NCBI RefSeq assembly: GCF_013327855.1
Contig: NZ_JABUMX010000001.1
Coordinates: forward strand, 682,001-746,000
Source of the DNA: Phyllobacterium pellucidum
GTDB lineage: Bacteria; Pseudomonadota; Alphaproteobacteria; Rhizobiales; Rhizobiaceae
Reading direction: 5' to 3'
Length of the DNA stretch: 64,000 nucleotides
The notes below the pieces were generated by a model. It had not been told where the DNA came from. It was given only the letters and a program-made list of their open reading frames with translations, and searched no databases. Both the position numbers and the translations under genes were made by a program. Shown piece after piece: positions 45,932 to 57,685 of the stretch (position 1 is its first letter; every line of letters begins with the position of its first letter).

Positions 45932-46810
45932 TTATTCGACGGCCATCGGTGCGCCCCAACCGGCCCATACATAGATGGAGAAGAAGAGGAACAGCCAGAC
46001 GACGTCAACGAAGTGCCAATACCAGGCTGCAGCTTCGAAGCCGAAATGCTTCTGCGGGGTGAAGTCGCCGCGGATCGAGCGCAACAGGCAGACCGCCAGG
46101 AAGATGGTGCCGATGATCACGTGGAAACCATGGAAGCCGGTCGCCATGAAGAAGGTCGCGCCGTAGATCGAATCCTTGAAGGCGAACGGTGCGTGCACAT
46201 ACTCGTAGCCCTGCACGAAGGTGAACAGCATGCCGAGCAGAACTGTCAGGGTGAGGCCCGTGATGAGGCCCTTGCGGTCATTGTGGATGAGCGCGTGGTG
46301 CGCCCAGGTAACGGTCGTTCCCGAGAGCAGCAGGATGATCGTGTTGTAGAGCGGCAGATGCAGCGGATCGATCACCTCGATGCCCTTGGGCGGCCAGATG
46401 CCACCGGTAAAGGCGGTACGGGCAACCTGCTCGACCTCGCCCGGGAACAGGCTTGCGTCGAAGAAAGCCCAGAACCAGGCAACGAAGAACATCACCTCCG
46501 AGGCGATGAACATGATCATGCCGTAGCGCAGGTGCAGCTGGACAACGCGGGTATGATGGCCCTGCTTGCTCTCCTTGATCGTGTCCGACCACCAGCCGTA
46601 CATCGTGTAAAGGATGATCACCAGACCGATGAGGAAAATCCAGGGGCTTGTCAGGTTGGCCCTGAACAGCACGAGTTCACCGCCGGCGTGGTAGCGCATG
46701 AATGCGATACCGCCGAGGGCCAGGACGAAGGCACCGACCGATCCGAGGAACGGCCACGGACTTGGATCGATGATGTGGTAGTCGTGATGTTTCTGGTGTG
46801 CTTCGGCCAT
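45932..46810 (-). CDS. ctaE: Cytochrome c oxidase subunit III
   Basis: Seven-helix subunit III of the aa3-type oxidase, 292 residues. It starts with HQKHHDYHIIDPSPWPF, typical of alphaproteobacterial and mitochondrial subunit III. The conserved SEVMFFVAWFWAFFDASL holds the membrane Glu, followed by GTTVTWAHHALI and GFHGFHVIIGTIFL. The C-terminal FEAAAWYWHFVDVVWLFLF ends the chain. It is the last gene of the operon, 56 bp after ctaG, and is followed by a strong terminator. Confidence 0.97.
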   Translation of the reverse strand: MAEAHQKHHDYHIIDPSPWPFLGSVGAFVLALGGIAFMRYHAGGELVLFRANLTSPWIFLIGLVIILYTMYGWWSDTIKESKQGHHTRVVQLHLRYGMIMFIASEVMFFVAWFWAFFDASLFPGEVEQVARTAFTGGIWPPKGIEVIDPLHLPLYNTIILLLSGTTVTWAHHALIHNDRKGLITGLTLTVLLGMLFTFVQGYEYVHAPFAFKDSIYGATFFMATGFHGFHVIIGTIFLAVCLLRSIRGDFTPQKHFGFEAAAWYWHFVDVVWLFLFFSIYVWAGWGAPMAVE

Positions 46811-46866
46811 TCTAACCCCCGCAATTTCTGTTCATCTGTAAGACACCGGCCAGAGCCGGCGCAAGT

Positions 46867-47508
46867 TCAAAGCTGTCCTGACCCGTTCTCTTTCTTGACA
46901 TCGGTGTTGGCGGCAAGCGGGGCCGGCATTGCGATGGGGAAGAACGTGTAGGACAGGGTGATGGTATTGACGCCCTTCAGTTCGGGCGCGTTGACAATGT
47001 CCGGATCGACGAAGAAGACGACCGGCATTTCAAGGTCTTCGCCAGGCTTGAGCACCGTATCGGTGAAGCAGAAGCACTCGACCTTGTTGAAATAGGCGCC
47101 GGCGGCCTGCGGCGTAACGTTGAAAGCCGCGCGTCCGGCCGTCGGCTTGTCCGCGATGCTCTTTGCCTCGTACTTGATCAACGAAGTCTCACCGATCTTC
47201 ATCGTGACTTCGCGCTGCACGGGCTCAAATTTCCACGGCAGGGCGCCGGAGGTGTTCGCATCGAAGCGGACCGTGATCGTCTTGTCGAGAATCGTGTCGG
47301 ACATCTGTTCGACTCGTTGCGTCGTCCCGCCATAGCCGGTCACCTGGCAAAACATGGCGTAGAGCGGAACCGCTGCAAAGGCCATGCCAACCATGCCGAA
47401 GAAGAAAGCAAGGCACGAAATCGCGATCGTGCGATCCGAAACCTTTCGCTTCCGCCCGGTTGGCGCATCTGCGCTCTTTACGGTTTCCTCAGACATTGAA
47501 CCACTCAT
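46867..47508 (-). CDS. ctaG: Cytochrome c oxidase copper assembly protein CtaG (Cox11)
   Basis: Delivers copper to the CuB site of subunit I. The 213-residue protein has a single N-terminal helix (about 30-50, [20 protein letters not shown]) and a periplasmic immunoglobulin-like domain. The copper motif CFCF is in [16 protein letters not shown], and the conserved Cys after the helix is in [13 protein letters not shown]. The ATG at 47508 overlaps the coxF stop by one base (TAATG); a second ATG four codons later is possible. It lies in the usual Hyphomicrobiales position between coxF and ctaE. Confidence 0.96.
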   Translation of the reverse strand: MSGSMSEETVKSADAPTGRKRKVSDRTIAISCLAFFFGMVGMAFAAVPLYAMFCQVTGYGGTTQRVEQMSDTILDKTITVRFDANTSGALPWKFEPVQREVTMKIGETSLIKYEAKSIADKPTAGRAAFNVTPQAAGAYFNKVECFCFTDTVLKPGEDLEMPVVFFVDPDIVNAPELKGVNTITLSYTFFPIAMPAPLAANTDVKKENGSGQL

Positions 47509-47663
47509 TACATCGGCCGAATCAGGATGTTGGCGCCGAGCTTCGCCCAGGTGCCGACATAGACGATGATGACAAAAGCAGCGAGCGCCAGCGCAAGTGC
47601 GATAGAACGGCTGCGCTGCGCTTTCTTCTGCTTGTCGGTTAGGGTCACGCGATCGTTGCTCAT
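47508..47663 (-). CDS. CoxF-like small membrane protein of the oxidase operon
   Basis: A 51-residue protein easily missed because of its size. It begins [20 protein letters not shown], a basic cytosolic segment, then has one transmembrane helix ([18 protein letters not shown]) and a short tail. Genes of this size and shape (often annotated coxF) lie between ctaB and ctaG in many alphaproteobacteria; a role in assembly is assumed. It overlaps the ctaB stop by 4 nt (ATGA) and touches ctaG (TAATG), so it is translationally coupled on both sides, which strongly supports it being real. Confidence 0.88.
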   Translation of the reverse strand: MSNDRVTLTDKQKKAQRSRSIALALALAAFVIIVYVGTWAKLGANILIRPM

Positions 47664-48607
47664 ATCAGGCCTGCCAATAGTAGTGCTTTGCGCACGAGAA
47701 TTTCGCCGAGAAGGACAGCATAGATTCCGAAGAGATAGAGGATGGAGAAGGCGAACATCTTCTTTGCCGGCTTGATCATGTCCTTGCCCACCGGCGCCCG
47801 CCATACCCGCCAGGCATAGACGATGAAAGCGACGCCCATGGCCGCGGCGAAAAGGCCGTAGGCCGGGCCGGCGAAGCCCATGATCCATGGCAGAACCGCA
47901 ACGGGCGCAACGAGGAGCGTATAGAGAAAAATCTGGAACTTGGTCGATGCCGGACCCATCACATTCGGCATCATCGGGATCTTCGCTTTTTCATAGTCGT
48001 CCGACATGAACAGCGACAGCGCCCAGAAATGCGGCGGCGTCCACAAAAAGATGATCATGAACAGCACGATGCTTTCCATGCTCACCGAATTGGTAACGCA
48101 AGCCCAGCCGATCATGGGCGGGAATGAACCGGCGGCGCCGCCGATAACGATGTTCTGCGGCGTCGAACGCTTCAGCCACATCGTATAGACGACCGCATAG
48201 AAGAATATCGTAAAGGCCAGCAGGAGTGCCGAAAGCACATTGACGAAAAGGCCGAGCGTGACGACCGAAAATGCGGAGAGCAACAGGCCGAAGGTCAGCA
48301 CTTCCTCGCGGCTGATACGCCCGGCGGGAATCGGCCGCTTGGCCGTGCGCTTCATCATGGCATCGATATCAGCGTCGTACCACATGTTGAGCGCGCCCGA
48401 GGCGCCTGCCCCGACGGCGATACAAAGAATGGCTATGCCCGCAAGGACCGGATTGATATGTCCCGGCGCCGCCAGCAAGCCGACAAGCGCGGTGAAGACC
48501 ACGAGCGACATAACCCGCGGCTTGAGCAGCACGACATAATCCGACGCACTGGCCTCCGAAAGGCCGATGCTCGTATCCATGCTCGCGTTTTTCTCAACCA
48601 ATGCCAT
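47660..48607 (-). CDS. ctaB: Protohaem IX farnesyltransferase (haem O synthase)
   Basis: Adds farnesyl to haem b to make haem O for the aa3 oxidase. The 315-residue UbiA-superfamily protein has about nine helices. The first Asp-rich motif lies in [23 protein letters not shown] and the second conserved loop in [20 protein letters not shown] use the ATG at 48607, giving [16 protein letters not shown]. The frame is open back into ctaD, where ATG 48685 and earlier codons have no family similarity. It lies between ctaD and coxF in the operon. Confidence 0.95.
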   Translation of the reverse strand: MALVEKNASMDTSIGLSEASASDYVVLLKPRVMSLVVFTALVGLLAAPGHINPVLAGIAILCIAVGAGASGALNMWYDADIDAMMKRTAKRPIPAGRISREEVLTFGLLLSAFSVVTLGLFVNVLSALLLAFTIFFYAVVYTMWLKRSTPQNIVIGGAAGSFPPMIGWACVTNSVSMESIVLFMIIFLWTPPHFWALSLFMSDDYEKAKIPMMPNVMGPASTKFQIFLYTLLVAPVAVLPWIMGFAGPAYGLFAAAMGVAFIVYAWRVWRAPVGKDMIKPAKKMFAFSILYLFGIYAVLLGEILVRKALLLAGLI

Positions 48608-48689
48608 TTGTTCGTTCTTGCTGCAGTCCGATAGATTGTCGTCAGGGCCATCCGGACCACTACCATGAATGGTCCGGACAGCCATTGTC

Positions 48690-50363
<1,674 letters not shown>

Positions 50364-50380
50364 CTAGTGCGTCAGCCAGC

Positions 50381-51253
50381 TCAGTTGCCGGCGACGTTCA
50401 CGTTCTTGTCTGCATCGATTTTCGCGGTCAACGCCTTGTATGCGCCCGGAAGATCCTTTCCGGCAGCGGCGAACCACGTATCGTATTGTTGCTGCGAGAC
50501 CACATGGATCGCAATCGGCATGTAGGCATGGTCCTTGCCGCAAATCTGCGAGCATTGACCGTAGTAGAGGCCTTCCTTTTCCGCCTTGAACCAGGTCTCG
50601 TTGCTGCGGCCGGTGACGGCATCCATCTTCACGCCGAAGGCCGGCATGGAGAAGGAATGGATCACGTCGGCGCCGGTGACGAGAAGGCGGACCGTGGTAT
50701 TGACCGGCACGACCATCTCGTTGTCGACGGCGAGGAGATATGGGAAAGCTTCGCGATCTTCCTTGCCGAGGGTAGGGCGGTCGGCATCCTTCAGAAGCAC
50801 CGAATCGAACGAAACCGGCGCCTCACCGGCCTGATATTCATAGCCCCAATACCACTGGTAGCCGGTCGCCTTGATCGTCAGCTTGGGCTCTTCTGGAGAA
50901 TATTGGGCTGTCAGGAGCTGGAAAGAGGGAATTGCCAGGAAAAGCAGGATGACGACTGGTCCAACCGTCCACACGATCTCGACGGCCGTGTTGTGGCTGG
51001 TCTTCGAGGGAACCGGATTGGCGCTCGCACGATAGCGAATCATGACCCAGGCCAGAAGCACCATCACGAACAGCGTAATCGGGACGATAAACCATAAAGT
51101 ATAGCGCTCGAACCAGACGATCTGCTCCATGATGCCGGTAGCAGCGGGTTGGAACGTCATCTGCCAGGGCTCGGGCTTTGCTGCATGAGCAGCTGTTCCA
51201 GCACCGAGCAGGCCACCCAGGACACCCATCAGCGTGACAAAATTCTTCTTCAC
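50381..51253 (-). CDS. ctaC: Cytochrome c oxidase subunit II
   Basis: Carries the binuclear CuA centre that accepts electrons from cytochrome c. The 290 residues include a signal peptide (VTLMGVLGGLLGAGTAAHA), two transmembrane helices (about 50-75 and 92-115) and a periplasmic cupredoxin domain. Copper ligands are in GADVIHSFSMPAFG and CSQICGKDHAYMPI (C-x3-C-x3-H). The aromatic electron entry patch is GYQWYWGYEY. There is no C-terminal haem c domain. The start is a GTG at 51253, supported by GGGAGA 8 nt upstream. It is the first gene of the operon. Confidence 0.96.
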   Translation of the reverse strand: MKKNFVTLMGVLGGLLGAGTAAHAAKPEPWQMTFQPAATGIMEQIVWFERYTLWFIVPITLFVMVLLAWVMIRYRASANPVPSKTSHNTAVEIVWTVGPVVILLFLAIPSFQLLTAQYSPEEPKLTIKATGYQWYWGYEYQAGEAPVSFDSVLLKDADRPTLGKEDREAFPYLLAVDNEMVVPVNTTVRLLVTGADVIHSFSMPAFGVKMDAVTGRSNETWFKAEKEGLYYGQCSQICGKDHAYMPIAIHVVSQQQYDTWFAAAGKDLPGAYKALTAKIDADKNVNVAGN

Positions 51254-51611
51254 CTAGAAATCTCCCGAATGAAGCTTTGATTCCATACGATAACACCGGG
51301 CGCAGGAAGGCCCGGTCATATGCCGCGTTCAAACCACACATTAGCTTACATCGCAAGGAAGGCGAACGTGATCTCATGCGGCATTTTTGCGCGCAGCTTT
51401 CCATTGCGGAGGCACACGGCGGCTTGAACGGGCATGTTTTTTCGCATCCGCCGCGTTTTTGCTGCCCAAGGCATAAAAGGGCTCACAATCCGGCCATTAT
51501 TGCATTACACGACACATTGATGGCCGCTCTATGCTGGGGAGTGTTGGTGCGGCATTCTTTTCATCTTCGACGGGTAGGTTTAACGTCTGGATGATTCGTT
51601 TTGGAGCCTAT
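51254..51611. promoter_or_regulatory. Divergent intergenic region between ctaC and the IalB-family gene
   Basis: A 358-bp gap with no credible gene. It must contain the cta operon promoter (minus) and the ialB promoter (plus). An inverted repeat lies in the ctaC leader (listed separately). I could not pick out a convincing -35/-10 pair or a known oxygen-regulator site. Confidence 0.5.
51295..51316 (-). other. Inverted repeat in the ctaC leader
   Basis: Arms ACCGGGC / GCCCGGT of 7 bp with an 8-nt loop, ending 41 bp before the ctaC GTG. It would fold in the 5' leader if transcription starts upstream of 51316. A role in mRNA stability or early attenuation is possible. Confidence 0.35.
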
Positions 51612-52130
51612 ATGTCGTTTTTTCCGCTACGCAGCATCGCCATCGGCCTGCTTACCCTGTCGTTGACCGCCCTTGCGGGCACTGCCATGGCAGCGCAGCA
51701 GAGCGGTACGGTCAAATCCACGCACGGAGCATGGTCGATCCTTTGCGATACGCCCGCAGGCGCCAAATCCGAACAGTGCGCTCTCATACAGAATGTCGTC
51801 GCCGCCGACCGGCCCGAAATGGGCCTCTCCGTCGTCGTGCTGAAGACTGCGGACAACAAGGCTAAAATCCTGCGGGTGCTCGCGCCCCTCGGCGTCCTCT
51901 TGCCCAACGGGCTCGGCCTCAATGTCGATGGCAAGGACATCGGCCGCGCCTATTTCGTGCGCTGCTTCGAAGATGGCTGTTATGCGGAAGTCATACTCGA
52001 AGACCAACTGGTCCAGACATTGAAGACCGGCAAGGCCGCAACCTTCATTGTATTCCAGACGCCCGAGGAAGGCATCGGCATTCCCGTCGAGCTCAACGGG
52101 TTTGGCGAAGGCTTCGACGCCCTTCCATAG
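51612..52130 (+). CDS. Invasion-associated locus B (IalB) family protein
   Basis: A 172-residue exported protein. The signal RSIAIGLLTLSLTALAGTAMA ends near residue 27. The mature IalB-like domain contains HGAWSILCDTPAGAKSEQCALIQ and YFVRCFEDGCYAEVILED, four cysteines placed to make two disulfides. IalB was named in Bartonella for erythrocyte invasion, but family members are widespread in free-living alphaproteobacteria with unknown function. The ATG at 51612 has GGAG at a 7-nt spacing. An ATG at 51591 is less well served. It is followed by tldD after 95 bp. Confidence 0.88.
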   Translation: MSFFPLRSIAIGLLTLSLTALAGTAMAAQQSGTVKSTHGAWSILCDTPAGAKSEQCALIQNVVAADRPEMGLSVVVLKTADNKAKILRVLAPLGVLLPNGLGLNVDGKDIGRAYFVRCFEDGCYAEVILEDQLVQTLKTGKAATFIVFQTPEEGIGIPVELNGFGEGFDALP

Positions 52131-52225
52131 ACGGCTCATATCAACAAACACGCGCGTCTTGTACTTGTCGTGGGCCGATGAATGGCCTACATGCCGTTCA
52201 TGTATTTTGAAACGGACGTTTTATT

Positions 52226-53638
52226 ATGAAAAGCCTTATCGACAGTTTTGATGTGCCCCGTGAAAAAGTCCTTGAAACGGTCAAGAAAAGCCTTGCCGGC
52301 GCCGACGATGGCGAACTGTTTCTCGAGTACAGAGAATCGGAAGGCCTTGTCTTCGACAATGGCCGCCTGAAGAACGGGTCTTTCAATCAGGATCAGGGCT
52401 TTGGCCTGCGCGCCGTTGCTGGTGAAGGCGTCGGCTATGCTCACGCGGGCGAGTTGTCGCTTGGTGCCCTGAAGCGCGCCGCGGATGCCGCATCCGCGAT
52501 CCGTACCGGCTATGCCGGCACCTATACCGCTGCCCCACCCGGAACCAATCGCAGCCTCTATAGCGACGAAAATCCGCTCGGGTCGCCGACATTCGAGGCG
52601 AAAGTCAAGTTGCTGCAGGAGATCGACGCCTACCTTCGCGACAAGGATCCCAAGGTTCGACAGGTCTCGGTCTCGCTCGCTGGGTCGTGGCAGCAGGTCG
52701 AGATTTTGCGCGCCGACGGCCATTTCGTGCGCGACATACGCCCGATGGTCCGCCTCAACGTCAGTGTCGTCGTCGGTGAAGGTGACCGCCAGGAAAGCGG
52801 ATCGTTCGGCACCGGCGGCCGCAAAGGTTTTGGCGAGTTCATCGCGACCGACAAATGGCATCACGCCGCGGACGAAGCACTGCGACAGGCGCTCGTTAAT
52901 CTCGAAGCCATCCCCGCCCCCGCCGGCACCATGGATATCGTGCTTTCGAGTGGTTGGCCCGGCGTCATGCTGCATGAAGCTGTCGGCCATGGCCTTGAAG
53001 GCGATTTCAATCGCAAGAAGACGTCCGCCTTTGCCGGACTGCTCGGACAGCGGGTCGCCTCCAAGGGCGTCACCGTGGTCGATGACGGGACCATTGCGGA
53101 ACGGCGCGGATCGTTGACGATCGACGACGAGGGCATGCCGACCAACAAGACGGTGCTGATCGAAGACGGCATTCTCGTCGGCTACATGCAGGACCGGCAG
53201 AACGCCCGTCTCATGGGCATGCAACCGACCGGCAATGGCCGGCGCGAATCCTACGCGCACGTGCCGATGCCACGCATGACCAACACCTATATGCTCGACG
53301 GCGACAAGACGCCCGAGGAAATCATCGCTTCGGTCAAGAAGGGTATCTACGCCGTCTCGTTCGGCGGCGGTCAGGTGGATATCACCTCCGGCAAATTCGT
53401 CTTCGGTTGCACCGAGGCCTATCTGATCGAGAATGGCAAGGTCGGTGCGCCGATCAAGGGCGCCATGCTGATCGGCAACGGGCCGGACGCAATGCAGCGC
53501 ATCTCGATGATCGGCAATGACCTGCAGCTTGATACCGGGATGGGTATGTGCGGCAAGGCGGGGCAGTCGGTACCCGTCGGCGTCGGCCAACCGCATCTGC
53601 GCATGGACCAGATGACGGTCGGCGGCACCTCGGTTTAA
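52226..53638 (+). CDS. tldD: Metalloprotease TldD
   Basis: Zinc-dependent subunit of the TldD/TldE (PmbA) protease, which processes modified peptides and antitoxins. The 470 residues show FLEYRESEGLVFDNGRLKN, GTMDIVLSSGWPGVMLHEAVGHGLEGD with the HExxxH zinc motif (HEAVGH), and the glycine-rich FGGGQVDITSGKFVFGCTEAYL. The Cys in FGC is a zinc ligand in the known structure. TldE is not in the window and may be elsewhere in the genome. It starts with ATG after a 95-bp gap from ialB and ends before a convergent hairpin. Confidence 0.96.
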   Translation: MKSLIDSFDVPREKVLETVKKSLAGADDGELFLEYRESEGLVFDNGRLKNGSFNQDQGFGLRAVAGEGVGYAHAGELSLGALKRAADAASAIRTGYAGTYTAAPPGTNRSLYSDENPLGSPTFEAKVKLLQEIDAYLRDKDPKVRQVSVSLAGSWQQVEILRADGHFVRDIRPMVRLNVSVVVGEGDRQESGSFGTGGRKGFGEFIATDKWHHAADEALRQALVNLEAIPAPAGTMDIVLSSGWPGVMLHEAVGHGLEGDFNRKKTSAFAGLLGQRVASKGVTVVDDGTIAERRGSLTIDDEGMPTNKTVLIEDGILVGYMQDRQNARLMGMQPTGNGRRESYAHVPMPRMTNTYMLDGDKTPEEIIASVKKGIYAVSFGGGQVDITSGKFVFGCTEAYLIENGKVGAPIKGAMLIGNGPDAMQRISMIGNDLQLDTGMGMCGKAGQSVPVGVGQPHLRMDQMTVGGTSV

Positions 53639-53674
53639 CCGGCCTTTATCGCCTAGGTGTAAACAGGCAAGTTT

Positions 53675-53704
53675 CACCCCTCTGTCCGGCAGGACAGAGG
53701 GGTG
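53675..53704. terminator. 13-bp inverted repeat between convergent tldD and the RNA methyltransferase gene
   Basis: Perfect arms of 13 bp (53675-53687 and 53692-53704) with a GGCA loop lie 36 bp after tldD and 16 bp after the convergent methyltransferase stop. No T run follows on either strand, but position and strength suggest a bidirectional terminator. Confidence 0.65.
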
Positions 53705-53720
53705 CCTCCAATTCAAGCCT

Positions 53721-54950
53721 CTATTTCTTGCTCAACAGCGCCACGGCCTCGACATGGGGTGACCAAAGAAACTGATCGATCGGGATCACGCGGTCGATCC
53801 GGTAGCCGCCCTTGACGAGAATACTCAAGTCTCGTGCCAGCGTGACGGGATTGCATGACACCGCCGCGACTTTCGGCACGGTGGATTTGGCAATCTCGAT
53901 CGATTGCGCTTCGGCGCCGGCACGCGGCGGATCGAAAACAAGTCCGTTGAAGGGCGCGAGTTCACGCGCAAGAAACGGCCGGCGGAAGAGATCGCGGCGT
54001 TCGGCGGTCACCGGCTTCAGGCCCTGTACCTGGCGCACGCTACGGTCAAGCGCGGCCACCGCCGCTGCATCGCCCTCCACCGCATGCACCGCGGATTTCT
54101 CGGCAATCCGCAAGGCGAACGTGCCGGCACCCGCAAAAAGGTCGAGCGTCTTCTTGGCCTTGGCAAGATGGGCGGTCACCAGAGCTGCCATGGCGTTTTC
54201 TGCATCGACTGTCGCCTGCAGGAAGCCGCCGGCTGGCAAAAATACCGGCACCCTGCCAAATTGAACCATGGGCCTGCGCGGTTCAACGATGATTTCGCCT
54301 TCATAGGTCAAGCGGGCAAAGCCCTTCTTCAGCACCAGCGCCGTTAGGGCCTGGCGCTTTGCGGCGTCCGGGGCCTGGCAGCCCGAGACCATGATGTCGA
54401 GACCCGAGGCTGTTGCCGTCACGGTCAATCGAAACGGCTTCATCCCCCCACCGACAACCGCAACGAGATCGCGCAGGTCATCGAGGCGCGACACGATATC
54501 GGGCAGGGTCACCGGGCATTCCGAAATGTCGATGAGATCATGGCTGAGATGGCGATTGAAGCCTAGAACGGCGCCGTGATCGCTCGTGCGAGCCGCAAAC
54601 ACCACCCGGCGGCGGGTCTGCGGCATGCAGGGCACCAGCGGCTCGAGTTCGAAAACAAGCCCCCTTCCCGCGAGGGCTTCCTGAACCAGCGAGCGCTTCC
54701 ACACCCGATAGGGTTCATCCTGCCAATGTTGCAGCGCGCAGCCGCCGCACTCTTCGAAGTGGCGGCAGGCAGGAGCGATGCGCTCCGGCGAGGCTTCGAG
54801 GAGAGCCATGAGCGTGCCCCGGCCATTGTCGAGCGCGATATTGGCGGTCTCGCCCGGAAGTGAGAACGGAACGTAGGCGATCCCGGATGCCGTCGAGGCG
54901 ATGCCGTCGCCGCCCGCTCCCATCTTCTCGATTGTAACGCGTGTACTCAT
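53721..54950 (-). CDS. Class I SAM-dependent RNA methyltransferase (RlmD/TrmA family)
   Basis: A 409-residue uracil-C5 RNA methyltransferase related to RlmD, RlmC and TrmA. An N-terminal TRAM-like domain (VTIEKMGAGGDGIA) is followed by the Fe-S cysteines in CRHFEECGGCALQHW. The SAM domain contains LDLFAGAGTFALRIAE and FDPPRAGAEAQ, and the catalytic nucleophile lies in VAAVSCNPVTLARDL. The target, U1939 of 23S rRNA or another uridine, cannot be settled from sequence. The ATG at 54950 overlaps the tlyA-like stop by one base (TGATG). It is the third gene of the dxs-tlyA-methyltransferase unit. Confidence 0.93.
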   Translation of the reverse strand: MSTRVTIEKMGAGGDGIASTASGIAYVPFSLPGETANIALDNGRGTLMALLEASPERIAPACRHFEECGGCALQHWQDEPYRVWKRSLVQEALAGRGLVFELEPLVPCMPQTRRRVVFAARTSDHGAVLGFNRHLSHDLIDISECPVTLPDIVSRLDDLRDLVAVVGGGMKPFRLTVTATASGLDIMVSGCQAPDAAKRQALTALVLKKGFARLTYEGEIIVEPRRPMVQFGRVPVFLPAGGFLQATVDAENAMAALVTAHLAKAKKTLDLFAGAGTFALRIAEKSAVHAVEGDAAAVAALDRSVRQVQGLKPVTAERRDLFRRPFLARELAPFNGLVFDPPRAGAEAQSIEIAKSTVPKVAAVSCNPVTLARDLSILVKGGYRIDRVIPIDQFLWSPHVEAVALLSKK

Positions 54951-55687
54951 CAAACTTTTCTTTTCAATCCGGCGAGAAGATACTCGCGGTTGCCGTCGCC
55001 GCCTTCGATCGGCGAAGGACAAAGTCCGAGCGCGTTCCAGTCCGGCATTGCATCGAGCCATTTCCTTAGATCATCCGCCACCCGTTCGCCATCCTTCGGA
55101 TTGCGCAAAATTCCGCCCTTGCCGATGGCCTCGCGCCCGGCTTCGAATTGCGGCTTGACGAGAAGGACGCAGTGCGACCCGGGTTCGGCCAGATCGAGGG
55201 CTGGCGACAATGCAAGTTTCAGCGAGATGAAACTGACGTCGGAGACGACGAGATCGGCCTTCAGACCGCCAAGATGGTCTCGGGTCAGTTCCCGCGCATT
55301 GAGCGATTCAAGATTGGTTATCCGCGGGTCGCCGCGCAGCCGCTCATGCAACTGTCCGTGCCCTACGTCGACAGCTATGACATGGGCCGCGCCGCGTTCA
55401 ATCAGCACTTGCGTGAAGCCGCCGGTCGAAGCGCCGATATCCAGGGCTGCTCGCCCAGCAATGGGAATGTCGAAATGGTCGAGGCCGGCAATGAGCTTGA
55501 GCGCAGCGCGGGAAACGTAGGCGCTGGCGGGGTCGTCAACGAGGATGATGGCGGCTGCGCCAATCACCGCGCCCGGCTTGGTGACGACGGCACCATCCAC
55601 TTTGACAGTCCCACGCACGATCGCATCGCGGGCGCGCGAGCGACTGGCAAAGAAGTCTCGTTCAACCAGAAGCTGGTCAAGCCGCAT
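54950..55687 (-). CDS. TlyA-family rRNA 2'-O-methyltransferase
   Basis: A 245-residue protein with an N-terminal S4 RNA-binding domain (MRLDQLLVERDFFASRSRARDAI) and an FtsJ/RrmJ-like methyltransferase domain (AALDIGASTGGFTQVLIERGA, DLVVSDVSFISLKLAL, LVKPQFEAGREAIGKGGI). Mycobacterial TlyA methylates 16S and 23S rRNA; many genomes annotate relatives as hemolysin A. The start is the ATG at 55687. A GTG two codons earlier overlaps the dxs stop by 4 nt (GTGA) and could be used instead. Confidence 0.92.
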   Translation of the reverse strand: MRLDQLLVERDFFASRSRARDAIVRGTVKVDGAVVTKPGAVIGAAAIILVDDPASAYVSRAALKLIAGLDHFDIPIAGRAALDIGASTGGFTQVLIERGAAHVIAVDVGHGQLHERLRGDPRITNLESLNARELTRDHLGGLKADLVVSDVSFISLKLALSPALDLAEPGSHCVLLVKPQFEAGREAIGKGGILRNPKDGERVADDLRKWLDAMPDWNALGLCPSPIEGGDGNREYLLAGLKRKV

Positions 55688-55689
55688 TG

Positions 55690-57609
55690 TCACGCGCGTG
55701 CTGGCGCAACCAGTTGATCGCGTCCGAGCGCATTGAATACGGCCTGTACAATACCGGCGCTGTCGAGCCCGGCGCGCGCATACATGGCTTCGGGCTTGGC
55801 GTGATCCTGGTAGGCGTCCGGCAGGGTCAGCACGCGGACGCGCAGGCCATGGTCGAGAAGCCCGTCGCGGCTGAGGAAATGCAGCACGTGCGAGGCGAAG
55901 CCGCCGACCGCGCCTTCCTCGACGGTGACGAGAACCTCGTGTTCGCGCGCGAGGCGGCGAATGAGGTCCTCGTCGAGCGGCTTGGCGAACCGTGCATCGG
56001 CGACCGTGGTGGAAAGACCGGCGGCGTCGAGTTCATCGGCGGCAACGAGGCACTCCTGCAAGCGCGTTCCGAACGACAGCAGCGCGACCTTGGCGCCCTC
56101 GCGGACAATGCGTCCCTTGCCGATCTCGAGGATCGCTCCACGCTCCGGCAGGTCGACGCCGATGCCATCGCCGCGCGGGTAGCGGAAGGAAATCGGACCT
56201 TCATCGTAAGCGGCGGCCGTTCGGACCATATGGCGAAGTTCGGCCTCGTCCGATGCGGCCATGACAACAAAACCCGGCAAGGCAGCAAGAAAGCCGGTGT
56301 CGAACGAGCCGGCGTGCGTTGCGCCGTCGGCGCCGACAAGTCCAGCGCGGTCGATCGGAAAGCGTACGGGCAAGTTCTGCAACGACACGTCATGGACGAC
56401 CTGATCGTAGCCGCGCTGCAGGAAGGTCGAATAGATGGCGGCGAAGGGCTTGTATCCTTCGCTCGCCATGCCGGCCGCAAAAGTTACCGCATGCTGTTCG
56501 GCAATGCCGACGTCAAACGTGCGCTGCGGAAATACTTCCCCGAAGAGATCGAGACCGGTTCCGCCCGGCATCGCCGCCGTGACAGCGACGATCCTGTCGT
56601 CATGGCGCGCTTCCTCAATAAGGCTCGTCGCGAAGACCTTCGTGTAACTCGGTGCGTTTGCAGGCGGTTTTGCCTGCGCGCCGGTGATCACGTCGAACTT
56701 GTTGACGCCATGATATTTGTCGGCTGCCGCCTCGGCAGGGGCATAGCCCTTGCCCTTTTGTGTGACGACGTGGATCAAGACAGGACCGTCCATCGTGTCT
56801 CGCACGTTCTTCAGAACCGGAAGCAGATGATCGAGCTTATGGCCATCGATCGGGCCGACATAATAGAAGCCGAGCTCCTCGAACATGGTGCCGCCAGTCC
56901 AGAATCCGCGCGCATATTCTTCCGAAAGCCGCGCCTTTTCCTGCAGGAATTTTGGCAGTTTCTTCGCCAACTGTTTTGCCGTCTCGCGAAACGTGCGATA
57001 GGCCCGGCCGGAAACGAGGCGCGCAAGATAGGCGCTCATTGCGCCGGTCGGCGGCGCAATCGACATGTCGTTGTCGTTGAGAATGACCACGAGCCGCGCA
57101 TCGAGCGCGCCGGCATTGTTCATCGCCTCGTAGGCCATGCCCGCCGACATGGCACCATCGCCGATGACGGAGACGACATTGCGCCTCGTTCCGGCGAGGT
57201 CGCTGGCGACAGCCATGCCGAGCCCGGCGGAAATCGAGGTGGACGAATGGGCAGCGCCGAATGGATCGTATTCACTTTCGCTCCGCCTGGTGAAACCGGA
57301 AAGCCCGCCCTCCTGGCGCAAGGTCCGGATGCGGTCGCGCCGACCGGTCAGGATCTTGTGCGGATAGGCCTGATGGCCGACATCCCAGATGATACGGTCG
57401 TGAGGCGTGTTGAAGACATGGTGGAGCGCAATGGTGAGCTCGACGACGCCGAGGCCCGCGCCAAGATGACCACCGGTCGTCGACACCGCATCGATAAGCT
57501 CGGTGCGCAGCTCAGAAGCGAGTTGCGGCAGGTCCGACTCCGGTAGCGCGCGCAGGTCCGAGGGGATCTTGACGCGGTCGAGCAGCGGTGTGTCAAAATT
57601 CTTGGCCAA
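55690..57609 (-). CDS. dxs: 1-deoxy-D-xylulose-5-phosphate synthase
   Basis: Thiamine-dependent first enzyme of the MEP pathway; it condenses pyruvate and glyceraldehyde-3-phosphate and also supplies thiamine and pyridoxal precursors. The 639 residues show [16 protein letters not shown], the ThDP/Mg loop [21 protein letters not shown] ending in [26 protein letters not shown] with the catalytic Glu and [18 protein letters not shown]. The start is a TTG at 57609, supported by GGAG 8 nt upstream; no in-frame ATG fits the conserved N-terminus. TlyA follows with overlapping codons. Confidence 0.96.
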   Translation of the reverse strand: MAKNFDTPLLDRVKIPSDLRALPESDLPQLASELRTELIDAVSTTGGHLGAGLGVVELTIALHHVFNTPHDRIIWDVGHQAYPHKILTGRRDRIRTLRQEGGLSGFTRRSESEYDPFGAAHSSTSISAGLGMAVASDLAGTRRNVVSVIGDGAMSAGMAYEAMNNAGALDARLVVILNDNDMSIAPPTGAMSAYLARLVSGRAYRTFRETAKQLAKKLPKFLQEKARLSEEYARGFWTGGTMFEELGFYYVGPIDGHKLDHLLPVLKNVRDTMDGPVLIHVVTQKGKGYAPAEAAADKYHGVNKFDVITGAQAKPPANAPSYTKVFATSLIEEARHDDRIVAVTAAMPGGTGLDLFGEVFPQRTFDVGIAEQHAVTFAAGMASEGYKPFAAIYSTFLQRGYDQVVHDVSLQNLPVRFPIDRAGLVGADGATHAGSFDTGFLAALPGFVVMAASDEAELRHMVRTAAAYDEGPISFRYPRGDGIGVDLPERGAILEIGKGRIVREGAKVALLSFGTRLQECLVAADELDAAGLSTTVADARFAKPLDEDLIRRLAREHEVLVTVEEGAVGGFASHVLHFLSRDGLLDHGLRVRVLTLPDAYQDHAKPEAMYARAGLDSAGIVQAVFNALGRDQLVAPARA

Positions 57610-57685
57610 GGTGCGAGGCTCCGTTTAAAAAGTCAGGCGTTCCTAGAGTAAATCGACCTGTGCGGCAAGGAGCCGGGCCTTTGCC

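Noticed and set aside
55687-57546. A 619-codon plus-strand frame antisense to dxs
   Set aside because: dxs is complete with cofactor motifs; the antisense frame has no recognisable domain or ribosome binding site.
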